From the NCBI GenBank assembly GCA_037447655.1, contig JBBHKE010000955.1:1-64000 (forward strand): a stretch of DNA of 64,000 nt, given 5' to 3'. The position numbers and the translations under genes are program-made. Numbering within the stretch: position 1 is the first letter of the stretch; the number at the start of each line of letters is the position of its first letter. The notes below the pieces were generated by a model, which had not been told where the DNA came from, did no database searches, and saw only the letters and a program-made list of their open reading frames with translations. The DNA comes from Zygnema cylindricum. Taxonomy: Eukaryota; Streptophyta; Zygnematophyceae; Zygnematales; Zygnemataceae. Of this stretch, positions 34,155 through 44,903 are shown in pieces.

Positions 34155-34839
34155 ACTGCTTTCAGTAAGACTGTCGATACGTACGAACGATCTATCGATA
34201 TGCTCAATATGTTTGCACCGAACCATAGAAAATTAGGCAGCCGTCGATCCTCAACCTTGTCTGTCAATGCGAGATCGACGAATAGTCTGCATTTTGAACA
34301 CCGCCTAACGTACAAATTATTAAAATGCCGCCGTGATAGCTCTCGCAAGTATATAAACCTTTGATGTTTAGAATTCTTCACAACATCGGCAAGCTTGCGT
34401 TTGAATTTCCAGCTTGGAGCTGAGTGAGTTTTGATTACTGATTCCGGAGGTCTGGCTTCGCCACCTTAGCTGTTGCGGCTTATCTTTATAGAGACATATT
34501 GATCGATGCTTTTTTGTTTAGTATTTTGAGTAGCACGATGTCAAGCTCGCGTTAGAGTCTACAGCTTGCTTCTAGTGAGCTCTGATTTCTGCAAGTCTTT
34601 CTTCTCAGTCAAACTGTCGTAGATATGCTTATAGACATACGCGTATGAATGTTTTTATTATTTAGCAACTTCTATTTTTTTACGAACCATTATTTGCTTA
34701 TTTAATGGCAGGCATTATTTCAACTGAAAAAAGTGCAGATTTTGTTGTGAACTGAAATTCACATGTAAGTAGTACAACGACAGTAGAAAAGGCCAGTTAC
34801 CTATTTATGAACCATAGCTTATATTATTGAAAGGAAAAT
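34155..34839. other. Upstream region of the F-box gene
   Basis: No open frame of note on the plus strand that fits a gene. Promoter and 5' leader of the gene starting at 34840 should lie here. A 93-codon plus frame (34083-34364) and a 100-codon minus frame overlap the element border and have no domain. Confidence 0.5.
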
Positions 34840-37487
34840 ATGAAGAGGACAGCTGTGGCAGTCTCAAGTTTCTTCAATTGCTCAACATGGCGAAGAAAAG
34901 AGCTTGAACACGAGAAAGACTCGGCTTGTGGTGCACGGTATGCTGTCACAAATTTGCCGACGTCCTAATACCTAAGCTGAGCTTTATAAAATGCTGTCAC
35001 GAAACTCACTGGATGTGAGTTTATAAATCATTTCTGTGTCCGGTATTTTCTCCAAGAATATTGAAAATCAATTGATCATGTTTCCAGTGTCTAATAGCCT
35101 GCGAATGTTCTTCGAGAAGCTGCAAGCTTTATTGAGACAACAAATCTGACTGAAAATGATTATCGATGGTATTGCAGAATCGCATATGATGTTATGAACC
35201 CTGCCATCCCCTGGAACAAGATTTTAAGCTTGGTCAACTTGGATGATCTTGTGCGAATGTCCTCTGTCAATCATTACTTCAACGAACTGGCTACAGAGGA
35301 GGAAACATGGAAGTCATTGAGTTTGCGCAAATTGCAAGTTGATGATCCAGGCACAGAACCGATTTGCGGCTGGAAAAACTTGCTTACAAGTACACTTACA
35401 GGTGAATTCAATATTTGAATAATTTGAAGTCAGTATGTTTCCTAAAACTGGATCAATATTTGAACTGTGATCCTTTTTTGTTCGGTTTTCAGGATACAGC
35501 TTGTTAGATATTTGAAACTGCTGTGTTTGAGCAGGGATTATCATTTAATAGATGGTGATTTTTGAATGCTTTGTTTAGCAGTGAATTCAAACGTCATAAA
35601 CGGTACTGCAGAAAAGTCTGACTTGGTAGAGCTTGTTCAGGCTGCGAATGTGAATGTTAACCTCCTAATGGCTGTCCAATGTTTGTAGGAACAGAGCCAG
35701 CACATACTTACACTGGACAGCTTGGAGATAAGCATATTGGTGAGTATTCGATTCTGATAGTGGAACACGGCATGCATAAGCCATGGCTGATGCAATGGAC
35801 ACAGAAAATGGAGTCCTTAATACCACAAAGTAGTTAACCTGACTGTAATGCGTGCAGATTGGATGAGAATCGGAGCTTTCAGTGTGACCTCCGGAAAAAT
35901 ATCAGCCACGGATTCTCTCACTGTCGCACCATCATTTGCCGTCGATGGTGATTTGCCACAGGTACAGCATGCTGTGCTATGTGTTGGTCTTTTCTATTGA
36001 CGTCGCCTAAAGGAAAGAATACTGTTGAAATATGCAGCTGAACTCTCGGTATTGTAGCAAATTTTAGCATTTAAGAGAGAATTTTTGTTTACGCTATTGC
36101 ATCTCATTACCATGTTTAAGGAAGCTGCTAGCTACGTTCATTCTCACTTGATCTGTTTGATTTTCTTATGCTGTTGCCTGCAGCATGCTAAGAGCAACTT
36201 GATGCCTTCAAGCTGTTGGAACATTGACGATGCACTTTCAGGAATTTGGATTGCAGGTAAGGGGAGAAATATGCATGGAAAAACCTTATTTTTTCAAGGA
36301 TTGTTTTGTGTGGTTGACGTGCATTGAGGATGAGTGGATACAACAGTAATTTTTTATCTGATTTTTCGAGGCACCGTCATAGGCAAGAAGCCCATAGTTT
36401 CTGGAGGCACCATGTCGTTCACCACATTGCTAACTGGTTCACTCCTTTGCAAAGCAGATCTACACTTGGTGCGCTGTCCGGTCTGCAATGTGAGCTCGTG
36501 CGAAGGTGAGTAGATGTTTGATTAGCATTATGTGACCTTTTGAAAGCTAGAAGCCTGATTGCTTCGGCATAAGAAGCAAAATAACTATGCATAAAATGTA
36601 ATTCCATGACGTTAGAAGCACAAGCATTGTTCAACAATGACCTATGCGTTAGATTAAATGAACACCCCTCTTTATTGCAGGCACTATGCAGGTCGTCGAC
36701 GTCCGACACTGGGAGCTGTTTTTCATGGACGGTTGGAGAGAAAAATCATGGTCATATACTGCTTTGGGGAGCCGTGATACCCCATTTCATTGCGAGCAGG
36801 CCCTCGGTTGTATGTTTGATCCACAACAGATATCCACACCGGAAGTAAAAGGTAAGCTTTTTTTTTGTTTTCTTGCTATTAGAGGGCAGTTTCATCTTCA
36901 AGTTTAGAGGAGCTTCACCAGATGTTGACCAGCCTACTTGATAACAATGTCTTCGCCAACGATTTAATTATTTTTGCAGGCCTACTTAACACGAAAGGAT
37001 GGATTGGCTCCTCTGGCGACTGGCGGCCAAGGTGAGCATGTACCTTGGAGTCAGTGATGTAGATCGTCATTTTTTAGTGCAGCTTTCATCGCTCATCAAG
37101 ATCACTTGTCTTTAACAGTAGTCTGATGGATAAACCAGTGTTATGCTAAAAGTGAGCAATGCTATGGTTCCACTCTGCAGAGGAAAATCTTCAAGATATG
37201 GTGCGGCAGTCTGCACAAATTTGCAGCCTAACGAAGGTACATACATACAGATTGTTTGATGTCCTTGGCTCGCTAGCACATGCTTCGAAGCTAACTGGGA
37301 TCATTTTGACTGGAAACTAGGGCATCTATAAGTTCTCATATTTGTGATTCCCTGTATCGAGATCTTGCTCCTTCAATTGACATAGCTTACAGTTTTGCAA
37401 GCAGGTCTGTCTGCCACCTGTGAAGTAATGCACGCTGGGGAGGGTGGCCAAGTTGTGGCCATTCGGATTCTACAACAGCTGAAGTAA
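34840..37487 (+). CDS. F-box protein, ten exons, complete
   Basis: Predicted substrate receptor of an SCF ubiquitin ligase: the F-box would bind SKP1 and the C-terminal part the target. Exons: 34840-34937, 35178-35401, 35689-35739, 35858-35961, 36184-36256, 36371-36505, 36681-36851, 36980-37031, 37181-37236, 37405-37487. All introns are GT-AG (114-287 nt) and every phase agrees, giving 348 residues. The F-box spans about residues 43-83 (IPWNKILSLVNLDDLVRMSS). Then come DWMRIGAFSVTSGK, a Cys block LVRCPVCNVSSCEGTMQ, RHWELFFMDGWREKSW and GSRDTPFHCEQALG. The C-terminus is VCTNLQPNEGLSATCEVMHA...GQVVAIRILQQLK. This order recalls the plant family of Arabidopsis At3g61730 (REDUCED MALE FERTILITY), from memory only. 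The start was chosen because exon 1 joins the F-box exon in phase. No defect is seen. Confidence 0.82.
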
Positions 37488-38079
37488 AGCAATGCAGTTC
37501 TGCCAAATTTGAGGCTTCACAGGCAGCCAATGTGTTTTTTATTGTGTACAATTTTTGTCACTCATTTGTTTCTGAGTACAGTCTAAGGTCTTCAAAAGTT
37601 ACAGTGTCTGTCTGGTGGTGAGGCAGCATCCAATTATGACAGATTCATTTATCTTAGGGACCATGGGAATACGTGACTACCAGTATTTAAGGTGCACCTG
37701 GAATTTATTCATTGTTATCTATTATTTACCACAGCCAGTAGAAGTTGACGTCGACTTATTTTTGTAGGATTTAAGAGAAGGATTTTAATAGTTCACATGC
37801 TTTTAGTCAGCCCAACAAATGGCAGGCCAATAAACGACACGATAAGTTTGATCCATCCGCAGGTTTTTAGTAGAATAAAAATTAGGTAGAACTACAGGAA
37901 TTCTTATTTACAAAGGTTTAAGACAATGTATATTTTTTTGTAGAGTAGACCTTTTCTCGTTTGGCGGCATCCAGTATGGTTTCGCACCATGCTTTTCCAT
38001 TGTCATTGCTCTTTTGCTTGGAAATTATTTCTGACTTTACTGTAAGTGTGTGTATCACAAGGAGCACATACGGAAGGGA
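37488..38079. other. 3' flank of the F-box gene
   Basis: Likely 3' untranslated sequence, then an intergenic region. No exon with both splice sites found. A 116-codon minus frame (38268-37918) overlaps the neighbouring plus-strand candidate and is not supported. Confidence 0.45.
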
Positions 38080-38461
38080 ATGACCATGCATGCAAACAGT
38101 CCCTGTGAAAGTCTCGCTCCTCAGTTGAAGAGCCAGAATAATCAGATAAAGACCCCCAAAAAACAGCGTGCTGTGAAAAAACATAAAATAAGATGGATCC
38201 ACCGGCAATGCTACAAGAAAAATATCCGAAAATGGAGAGCACACAAATGCAGTAAGTTGTGCAAACAAAATACGACCTGTATCTGATCACACTTTTGCAG
38301 CTCAATCCCCAAGCCAGCCTCCAAAGACAGCTCAAATAGCACCACCGGAAGAAAAGAGGGCCATCAAAATTTGTGGATCCATTGTGGCCAAAACCTGCAG
38401 TGCTCCAAACAAGGAATGCAGAACTCAGTGTCTGCCTCCAAAGGTTGCTATTGAAGTTTGA
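38080..38461 (+). CDS. Possible two-exon small basic protein, unknown
   Basis: Exons 38080-38251 and 38301-38461 join in phase across a 49-nt intron with good sites (C|GTAAGT...CACTTTTGCAG) to give 110 residues. The first part is strongly basic (TPKKQRAVKKHKIRWIHRQC, YKKNIRKWRAHKC). The second is Pro/Gln-rich, then has cysteines (ICGSIVAKTCSAPNKECRTQ). The frame is open a little upstream (from 38035), so the start may lie in an earlier exon. No family recognised. The intron is short for a plant. It follows the F-box gene on the same strand by about 590 bases, so it might be a read-through exon of the same locus, but the F-box frame has its own stop. Confidence 0.35.
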
Positions 38462-38469
38462 AATACCGC

Positions 38470-38900
38470 ATGACAAAAGGCTGACAACTTTGCATCACCT
38501 GTTTCAGCTGTCATGTGAAATTAGGGTATAGCACGTCTCATAAACCACAAAAAATGCTTGTTAGCTCTTGTACCAATAGGGAATTCAAAGTTAAAGTATG
38601 TTTGAGGCACATGGCAGTAAGTTAAGAGCATTGAAAATTATACAGAAAAGGGCTCGAGATTTTCCAGTGTCTTGCACAAGCTCTGGTACAATCATGTCGT
38701 GAAGACAAGCTCATTTATATCTTCTCTCTTGTTAACTGGTCCAACAATACATCGCAGACATCACTTGATCATGTTTTCCATAAATAACCATGATTTTGAC
38801 CTGATGTAGAGAGCAATATTATTCGGCATATTACGTCATTTTGGATTTTTCTCAAATTTGAAGGAAGTATCATTTCCCGGTTTCAGATCATTTGGCCTTA
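38470..38900. other. No recognised gene
   Basis: Unassigned sequence between the small-gene candidate and the GA tract. Confidence 0.4.
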
Positions 38901-38904
38901 TACC

Positions 38905-39075
38905 AAGAGCGGGGGCGAGAGATAGAGAGAGGGAGACAGAAGCAGAGAGAGAAAGGGGAGAGGAAAAGAGCGGGAGAGGGCGAGAGGAAGTGGCAGAGAG
39001 GGAGAGGAAGTGGGGAAGTGGTAGGGCGGGAGCGGAGGAGAGAGGGGGAGGAGGAAAGGGGGACAGATACTGGAG
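38905..39075. repeat. GA-rich low-complexity tract
   Basis: Almost only purines on the plus strand (GAGAGATAGAGAGAGGGAGA, GGAGAGAGGGGGAGGAGG). It creates long spurious frames on both strands. Third such tract in the window. Confidence 0.85.
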
Positions 39076-39284
39076 TGGAAACCTGAAAGGGCCCACGCGT
39101 AAACTTCCAAAACCAAACGAAAGTGTGAGTGTTCGTACGCGCAGCCTCACGATATGGAGCACAAAAGAACAAAACATCAAGATTTGCATTTTAGATTTTG
39201 GTCGTCGTGTGCACACCTGAAGTATCGTATATCGGCGACCCTAAATTCCGACCCTTGAAGAGAACAGAAATAGTAATACTTTTT

Positions 39285-39605
39285 GGGAATTGCTAATCGC
39301 AGAGACGATTTTTGCTGCGCGCAGATAGTTGTCAGAAATTGTACATTTGAAATACAATTTCGTACAAGCTACGTACCTTTAATTTCAGATCCGACGGTCA
39401 ATCCGTCGAACAACTTTGACTGGCGGATTATTGTACCGGCGGTTAAAAAAGTGTCGCGTTTGCAAACGTCGACCGTCATAAAAAAAAAAAATCACACGGC
39501 CGGCGCAGTTTTACTGTAACCAAACTGCGGCAGCCACATATAAATAAAATGGCTGCGCGCAGGTAGTTTATCACTTCACGTTAGCCGCAAAAATGAAATC
39601 AACTC
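39285..39605. mobile_element. MULE-like arm (third family site)
   Basis: Starts GGGAATTGCTAATCGC and is a close match to 13168-13490 (GCTGCGCGCAGATAGTTGTC; GGCTGCGCGCAGGTAGTTT). No opposite arm is identified nearby, so this is a solo arm or a broken element. Confidence 0.7.
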
Positions 39606-39608
39606 GTT

Positions 39609-39631
39609 GTCACGTCCACCGTGGACGTGAC
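39609..39631. repeat. 23-nt palindrome with two ACGT cores
   Basis: GTCACGTCCAC and GTGGACGTGAC flank one C. Each arm contains CACGT, the core of plant G-box-type sites. It lies just after a repeat arm, so a regulatory role is only a possibility. Confidence 0.6.
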
Positions 39632-39654
39632 GACGTGTCATTTTAGTTTCATCG

Positions 39655-39800
39655 ATATTTCTCTCCTCCTCCCTCCTTCCCTCTCCTTCCTCCCTCTCCC
39701 CCCTCCCTCTCCTCCTCCTCCCTCTCACCCTTTCCTCTCCTTCCTCCTCCCTCCCTCTCCTCCTCACTCTCACTCCTTCCCTCTCCTCCCTCTCCGCCCC
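39655..39800. repeat. CT-rich low-complexity tract
   Basis: CTCCTCC/CCCTCTCC repeats over about 145 bases. It is followed at 39911-39943 by (GGGA)n, seven to eight units. Frames over these tracts are artefacts. Confidence 0.85.
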
Positions 39801-39949
39801 TCATCTCCTCGCAACCGTTTTACTGTCCTGAAATAGTGCCTGGACTGTCGATCTGTCATCACAATCAGCCATTTTTGTCGCGAAGAACCAACAGATGGAC
39901 CAATACCTGTCCACCCTGGGAGGGAGGGAGGGAGGGAGGGAGGGAACTA

Positions 39950-41610
39950 ATGTACACAATACGTGAAACGCCTGTCAGCCAGAGACCTCTCCAAACTACG
40001 ACAACCGTCCATAACCGGAAGAATTGTCCAAAACCGTAAGCATGTGCTGTCCAAAACTACGATACCACGCAACACTACAACACAAACTGAAACAACAACG
40101 CGCAACAACCAAAACCGCGCGTTCAAACAAAAAAATACAGGCGCGAACCAAATCGAAGCAAACAAGTGCGATAGACCGATGACTCAAGACCAAGTACTGC
40201 GCGCTAAATAATTTTTTCGCAAAATTTCCCGACGACGAGTCTCATAGAGTCATAGAATACCAATAGTGTAATTTCCTGTAGCGACCTCCAGTTTTTAATT
40301 TAAGAATTGGCAGTTGGTGACTGTGTCACGTTACAATTTAACCATCCATTGACCAACGAGTAAATCAGTAAGAAAAACAATTCGAAACTGGTAATGATTT
40401 TCAGTATGTAAGGTTATTACTAAAAATTTACCATGTGCAAACATTTCAGCTGTTGATATTGTCTATTAAAGTTTTAGCGCATTTTGTAATCCCCAAAAGA
40501 ACTAAAGCAAACAATGCAATTGCGTAATATAACTCTCATGGTTTGTGTAATAGATATTTTACAACCAGATAACATAAATCCCTTTCTAAACTGAATTATT
40601 CTCTATGATTCCTTCCTCTTGTTTAACATGATTGGCAAGAAGCTTATCTAATCTCTATATTAACTATTTCATAGCTTTGGCTTCTCATGCCAACATTCCT
40701 TCTGTGCAACCTGCAAGGTTCAAAAAAATTGAAACTAAATATATACTAGCTTATTATCCTCTCGGTTTGATCCTTCACATGCTGCATTGTTACCACTCCA
40801 GAATTGTGACCAGGCCTCAAATTTTTGCAGCATTTTAATTTTATTGGTGCACACCTAAAAGTAATATAGTTCAGCCACCGGTCAATTTCGTCCGTCAAAA
40901 TTTTGGATTTTCATGCAAAGCGCACTTCTTCCAAAGATTTCCAATTACAAATCTGTCTTCTTGAAGTTCATGCAAAACAATGATCTATCAAACTTGAATT
41001 TAATATTTCATATGGAGTAGAAGCTGATCAGATTTGTATAGGTGATTCGCCATCTCAAAGATATACTAGCTTTGTCACATTCTTGAAAGCGTCACTTTAC
41101 TTCCATCTCGCAACAGCTAAAAGTCAAATCCTCCATCAGCAATTTCTTCTCGACAAGATGGTCTCTCCTCTCATCTAGCCCTAATATAAGGCACTTGCTC
41201 CATAAATCGGATGCACCCCTACCATTTTCAGAGGAGCCAGAAAACAAATCTTCGTAGATCACTCAAACAAACAATTTATTCTCTTCTCGAACTCGAGTTC
41301 TTGCACATTTGAAATTTCAAGAGAACATTTTTTCTCAATACCCACTTTGCCCGATTAACATATCCACTAAATAACAACCATTGAAGTCTCCATACCCTTT
41401 CCTTCTCATCTCAAGCTTTCCCTATTCGAATGGCTCCTCCGCTATTCTCACATGTGTAGCAGGAATCATCCAGTTGACTTTTCCATGGACTTTCCTTCTC
41501 GCTGTTGTTGCATTGAGCAAGAAGCGCCGTTCAATACCAGAGTGTGATGTGGTACCCGAAATACGCGTGCGCGAATAAAAATAAAAAGTAAAGACCCGCC
41601 AAACCCGGCA
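39950..41610. other. No recognised gene
   Basis: Short frames on both strands (up to 82 codons) without recognisable domains. 40650-41560 has a more even base composition and fewer repeat words than the flanks, so a decayed or poorly conserved gene cannot be excluded. Confidence 0.45.
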
Positions 41611-41614
41611 TGAG

Positions 41615-41770
41615 GGCTAGGGATGCAGTGGTTAGCGCATGACGGCTACAGTCAATGTAGACATCCCTGGTTCGAGCCATGGCCGGCTCAATTTTCCAAA
41701 GTGTAAGACATGTTGTAGGACACATCAGTCTGCTAATACTTGTCTCATGATAGGCACTTTCTCTTAGCAT
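41615..41770 (+). repeat. tRNA-derived SINE-like element
   Basis: A box-A-like sequence GCAGTGGTTAGCGC (41625-41638) and a perfect box-B core GGTTCGAGCC (41669-41678) lie at tRNA-like spacing. The sequence does not fold into a full tRNA because acceptor and T arms mismatch. Tail boundaries are unknown. The head fits a plant SINE with an RNA polymerase III promoter. Confidence 0.5.
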
Positions 41771-42690
41771 GGCTCCTCATCTAAACTAGCATATCCAGCA
41801 GATGACACCCGGTTCTCGTCCGCTCTTGCAATACAGCATCTCCGCCATTCCTTTCCCCAACTTGACAACACACTACTTTGACAAGCATTTTCATAAAGCC
41901 GTCATGATTGATATCGTACCTTATCGTCATTTCCGTATCATACGCACTTTCCAAGAAAATACTGCCTGCATTTTATCTCCATAAGGGAATTACTGGTATT
42001 GAAATTTTGTTGAGCTACCTGCCCTTCCCATAAGAAAGGCTAAGAGCGGGCCACCAGACATATAAGACCCAAGACACGAACGGTAACATAATTGTTTGCT
42101 ACAATTTCCTCCACCAAGCCCGAACTCAAGCCCGAAGAAAAATTAATTTTCATAGTACAGTACCCATGCCATCTGTTGCATTCGCAGTCAAATATGCTGA
42201 GCTGGCACGCTCTTAACCTAGATTGGTTTTCCCGTTTGAATGTCAGAGGATGAAAGCAACGACGTTTGTGGAACAAAACGAACTGAGAAGTCCTCTCGAT
42301 TCAAACCAAACTGCTCAAACCTGCGGCCTGCCTGCGTTTGTACGGATGTACTTTCAGAACTATCGGGCAACTAGAAAATAGTTTAAACGTAGGGGTTGTA
42401 TTAACGAAACGTTGAAAATCGTCGCGCTGAATTTTGTTATCCTTCTCGGATTTTTGTTTGTTTCTAATTGGTCGTTTTTTCTCTCTTTGCCGGCACTTCC
42501 ACAAAAATTTTCAGAAAAGTTTAAGCCGGCAGTCTGGATTTTTTGGCAGCCTTTCTAAGTGACGTACGAAGGTGATATCACGAAGATTGACATGTTTTTT
42601 TTAAGTTGATTACGTAGCGCGCGTCCCTCCGAAATGGGCGCTTTATGAGCCAATGGGACCCAGCGCTACGGGTCATAAAACATTAGAGTA
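41771..42690. other. No recognised gene
   Basis: Mixed sequence upstream of the retrotransposon 3' end. Several 60-78-codon frames without domains. Confidence 0.45.
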
Positions 42691-42722
42691 AGAGAAAACA
42701 CACTTCTTTATTTCAAAAAGAG

Positions 42723-42740
42723 CGATGGAAAAATCCATCG
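42723..42740 (-). repeat. 3'-end stem-loop of non-LTR copy B
   Basis: CGATGGA and TCCATCG arms around AAAA. It sits in the same place as the stem-loop of copy A (10727-10741), 11 bases from the AATAAA signal on the element strand. The extra stem pairs in B support a retained structure. Confidence 0.65.
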
Positions 42741-43064
42741 AGGTACAAAAGGGTTCAAAAAAGGGAAATAAATGCTTAATGCTAAAAAATAGCCAAAGAA
42801 AACAAAGGTAAAGAAAACATGTGAAGACACCAAATCTAATTAGAATAACTGCCAAAACTAAGCAAGTTTACTAAAGATGACATTATACAAAGGGAAAAGC
42901 TACACAACCCTAACAAACTAAACTCCACACCCTTGAAGATCGTGGATGTGGATTGGATCCCTTGGTGGAAGATCTGGGAGGCCCCGCCTGTCATCCGCCA
43001 CTGTGCTCCGCCGTAGAAGGGTCGCGGCTTGCGCCCGTTGAAGAGCTACTAATACTCGTTGACG

Positions 43065-44840
43065 TTAAAACGAAACAAGAAGGCTCGGGGGAGGGCTCCT
43101 CTGACCCCAAGACTCAAATGTCTTCTTCGCACAGTTGCAGAGGAAATCATCAAAAGACATGTCCAAAGTACCGAAAATTTCTGCGGCAAATGGCACAAAT
43201 TGGTCCGCCAGGTCTCGGTGAGCGTAATCTCTTTCCTTAGAAGTTGCTGCGTCCCGAGCCGCCACGCCCGTATGTATCGCCGCGCGAGAAGAAACGTGGG
43301 TCCCAGTCGGATCCGTGAGGACCACATCACCCAAAGTCCTCCTAGCCCCATGGAGGAAAACAAAGTCAACCCGAGGACTTTAAAGGCCATTAGACTGGGA
43401 GCGAGGAGGTAGTACATGAGAAACTTCGCGCCTCACGGTGTAGCCTGCGTCGGTGCCATTTGCAGCAATTGAGTCGCGAACCAAATCATGCGCAACAGTA
43501 CGTTCACCGCCCCTAGAGCAACGGAGTAGATGAATCCCGTCCGAGTTGATAGGTTGGTTACAAACACAATGGGGTCGCCCAAGAAGCGCAGGGTGAGGCA
43601 AACCCAAACGAAGACGTACGGCAGGTGTGAACTGGTCAGACGTCAGACGAAGTGTTGAAAAACTCGGCGTGGCTTGCAACCAAGCACCAGCCCCCGACCC
43701 AGAACACGAACGCAGTCGAGCAAGCGATTGAGCAGAAGGTAGCGCGTTTAAAAGGTTATGGAATTCAGCGGCTGCCAATTGCTCAGTTATACGTTGTTGG
43801 GGATGAAAGTTGTTGTCGGAAATAAGAGTTGGAAATGGTGGAACCTGGTTTCGTGCATCAGATGGGAGGAGTGCACGCGCGGTGAGAAGAGTCTCATGAA
43901 AAGGAAAAAGGTTTTCCTCCACCTTAGGGACAACTAGGGCCAGGATTGGAACGTCATCGACGATAAATCGAGAGGTGATGGTAGGTGCCACTAAAGCCCA
44001 ACTACCCAAATATGCCGCCAAAGCAACTCTAACCACGGGAGTCAAACCTAAGCCGCCATTCGAAATAGGGAGACTTGCTTGTTGGCGAGCAAACGAGCCC
44101 TCTGGCCGATCAAAAATCCCATGCCCAACGAGGTGGTGGAGTACGCTAAAAAGTTTGTCGTCGAAGTCCTTAAGAGATGACAAAAATGAGGGCGTTGGTG
44201 GGACAGTTCGGGCAAGATAAAGAGAACGTTGAGCAAAACAACGAGTGAGCATTGCGAAAGCCACTTGGGAGTCGGAGAGCTTAGGAAGGTCATCCGAGTG
44301 CGAGAGGTCCTCCAATAAAGCATCACTAACAACCTGGTTCACAAACGATGGGGTGCCAATAGGAGATCCAAAAGCTTTAATTCCCTCTGTTGAAGACGCG
44401 ATTCGAAAACCCATAGGGACGGGGTAGTCGGAAGGTAAGCCTTGGGGGCACCACGCTACACATTTAGATGGCTTTATTGATAAACAGATCTTACAAAGTT
44501 GCTCTGCAAAATGTGTGAAGGCAGACAAAACCTGGTCTCGGGGACCGACAATATGCGTATCATCCGCAATCGAAGGGAATAAATAACCTGGAAAAGCCGC
44601 AGCAGAGTCCCGCAATGCCTGAAGGTGAGCCAACGCAAAGAGGGGTGCCCCTAAAGGATCACCCTGGCGAGTGCCAGTCGCAGATTCTAAAGTGGCAACA
44701 TCACCAAAGGGACCGCCAAGAGGAAAGATGAGGGGGCTTGGACGAGAATAAAAGGCACGCACAAAAGGGAAAATCTGGTTAATCGGCGATGGAGCATGCC
44801 TTGGTGGAAGATCTGGGAGGCCCCGCCTGTCATCCGCCAC
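43065..44840 (-). pseudogene. RT plus restriction-like endonuclease, copy B
   Basis: A 486-codon frame ends at an in-frame TAA (43382-43380), and the same frame continues to 43065. RT motifs: GTRQGDPLGAPLFALAHLQA (motif B region) and SIADDTHIVG (catalytic ADD box), then a thumb/connection rich in Leu/Pro/Ser. The knuckle CVCNQP...HLLRC and SRGGERTVAHDLVRDSI follow. After the stop come SPRVDFVF and RTLGDVVLTDPTG, the endonuclease-like core. Copy A has an arginine codon where B has the stop. RT N-terminal motifs before FPFVRAFYSR are replaced by the tandem junction. It is predicted to be inactive alone, though the ORF is unusually well preserved. Confidence 0.8.
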
Positions 44841-44903
44841 TGTGCTCCACCGTAGAAGGGCCGCGGCTTGCGCCCGTTGAAGAGCTACTAATACTCGTTG
44901 ACG

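Noticed and set aside
38003-38476. 157-codon minus frame with hydrophobic stretches
   Set aside because: It lies antisense to the phase-matched plus-strand exon pair and has no recognised domain.
38858-39220. Arg/Glu-rich 120-codon plus frame and its minus partners
   Set aside because: Produced by the GA-rich tract. No conserved residues, no start or splice context.
41620-41690. A tRNA gene
   Set aside because: The B box is good, but the acceptor and T stems do not pair, so only a tRNA-derived repeat is supported.
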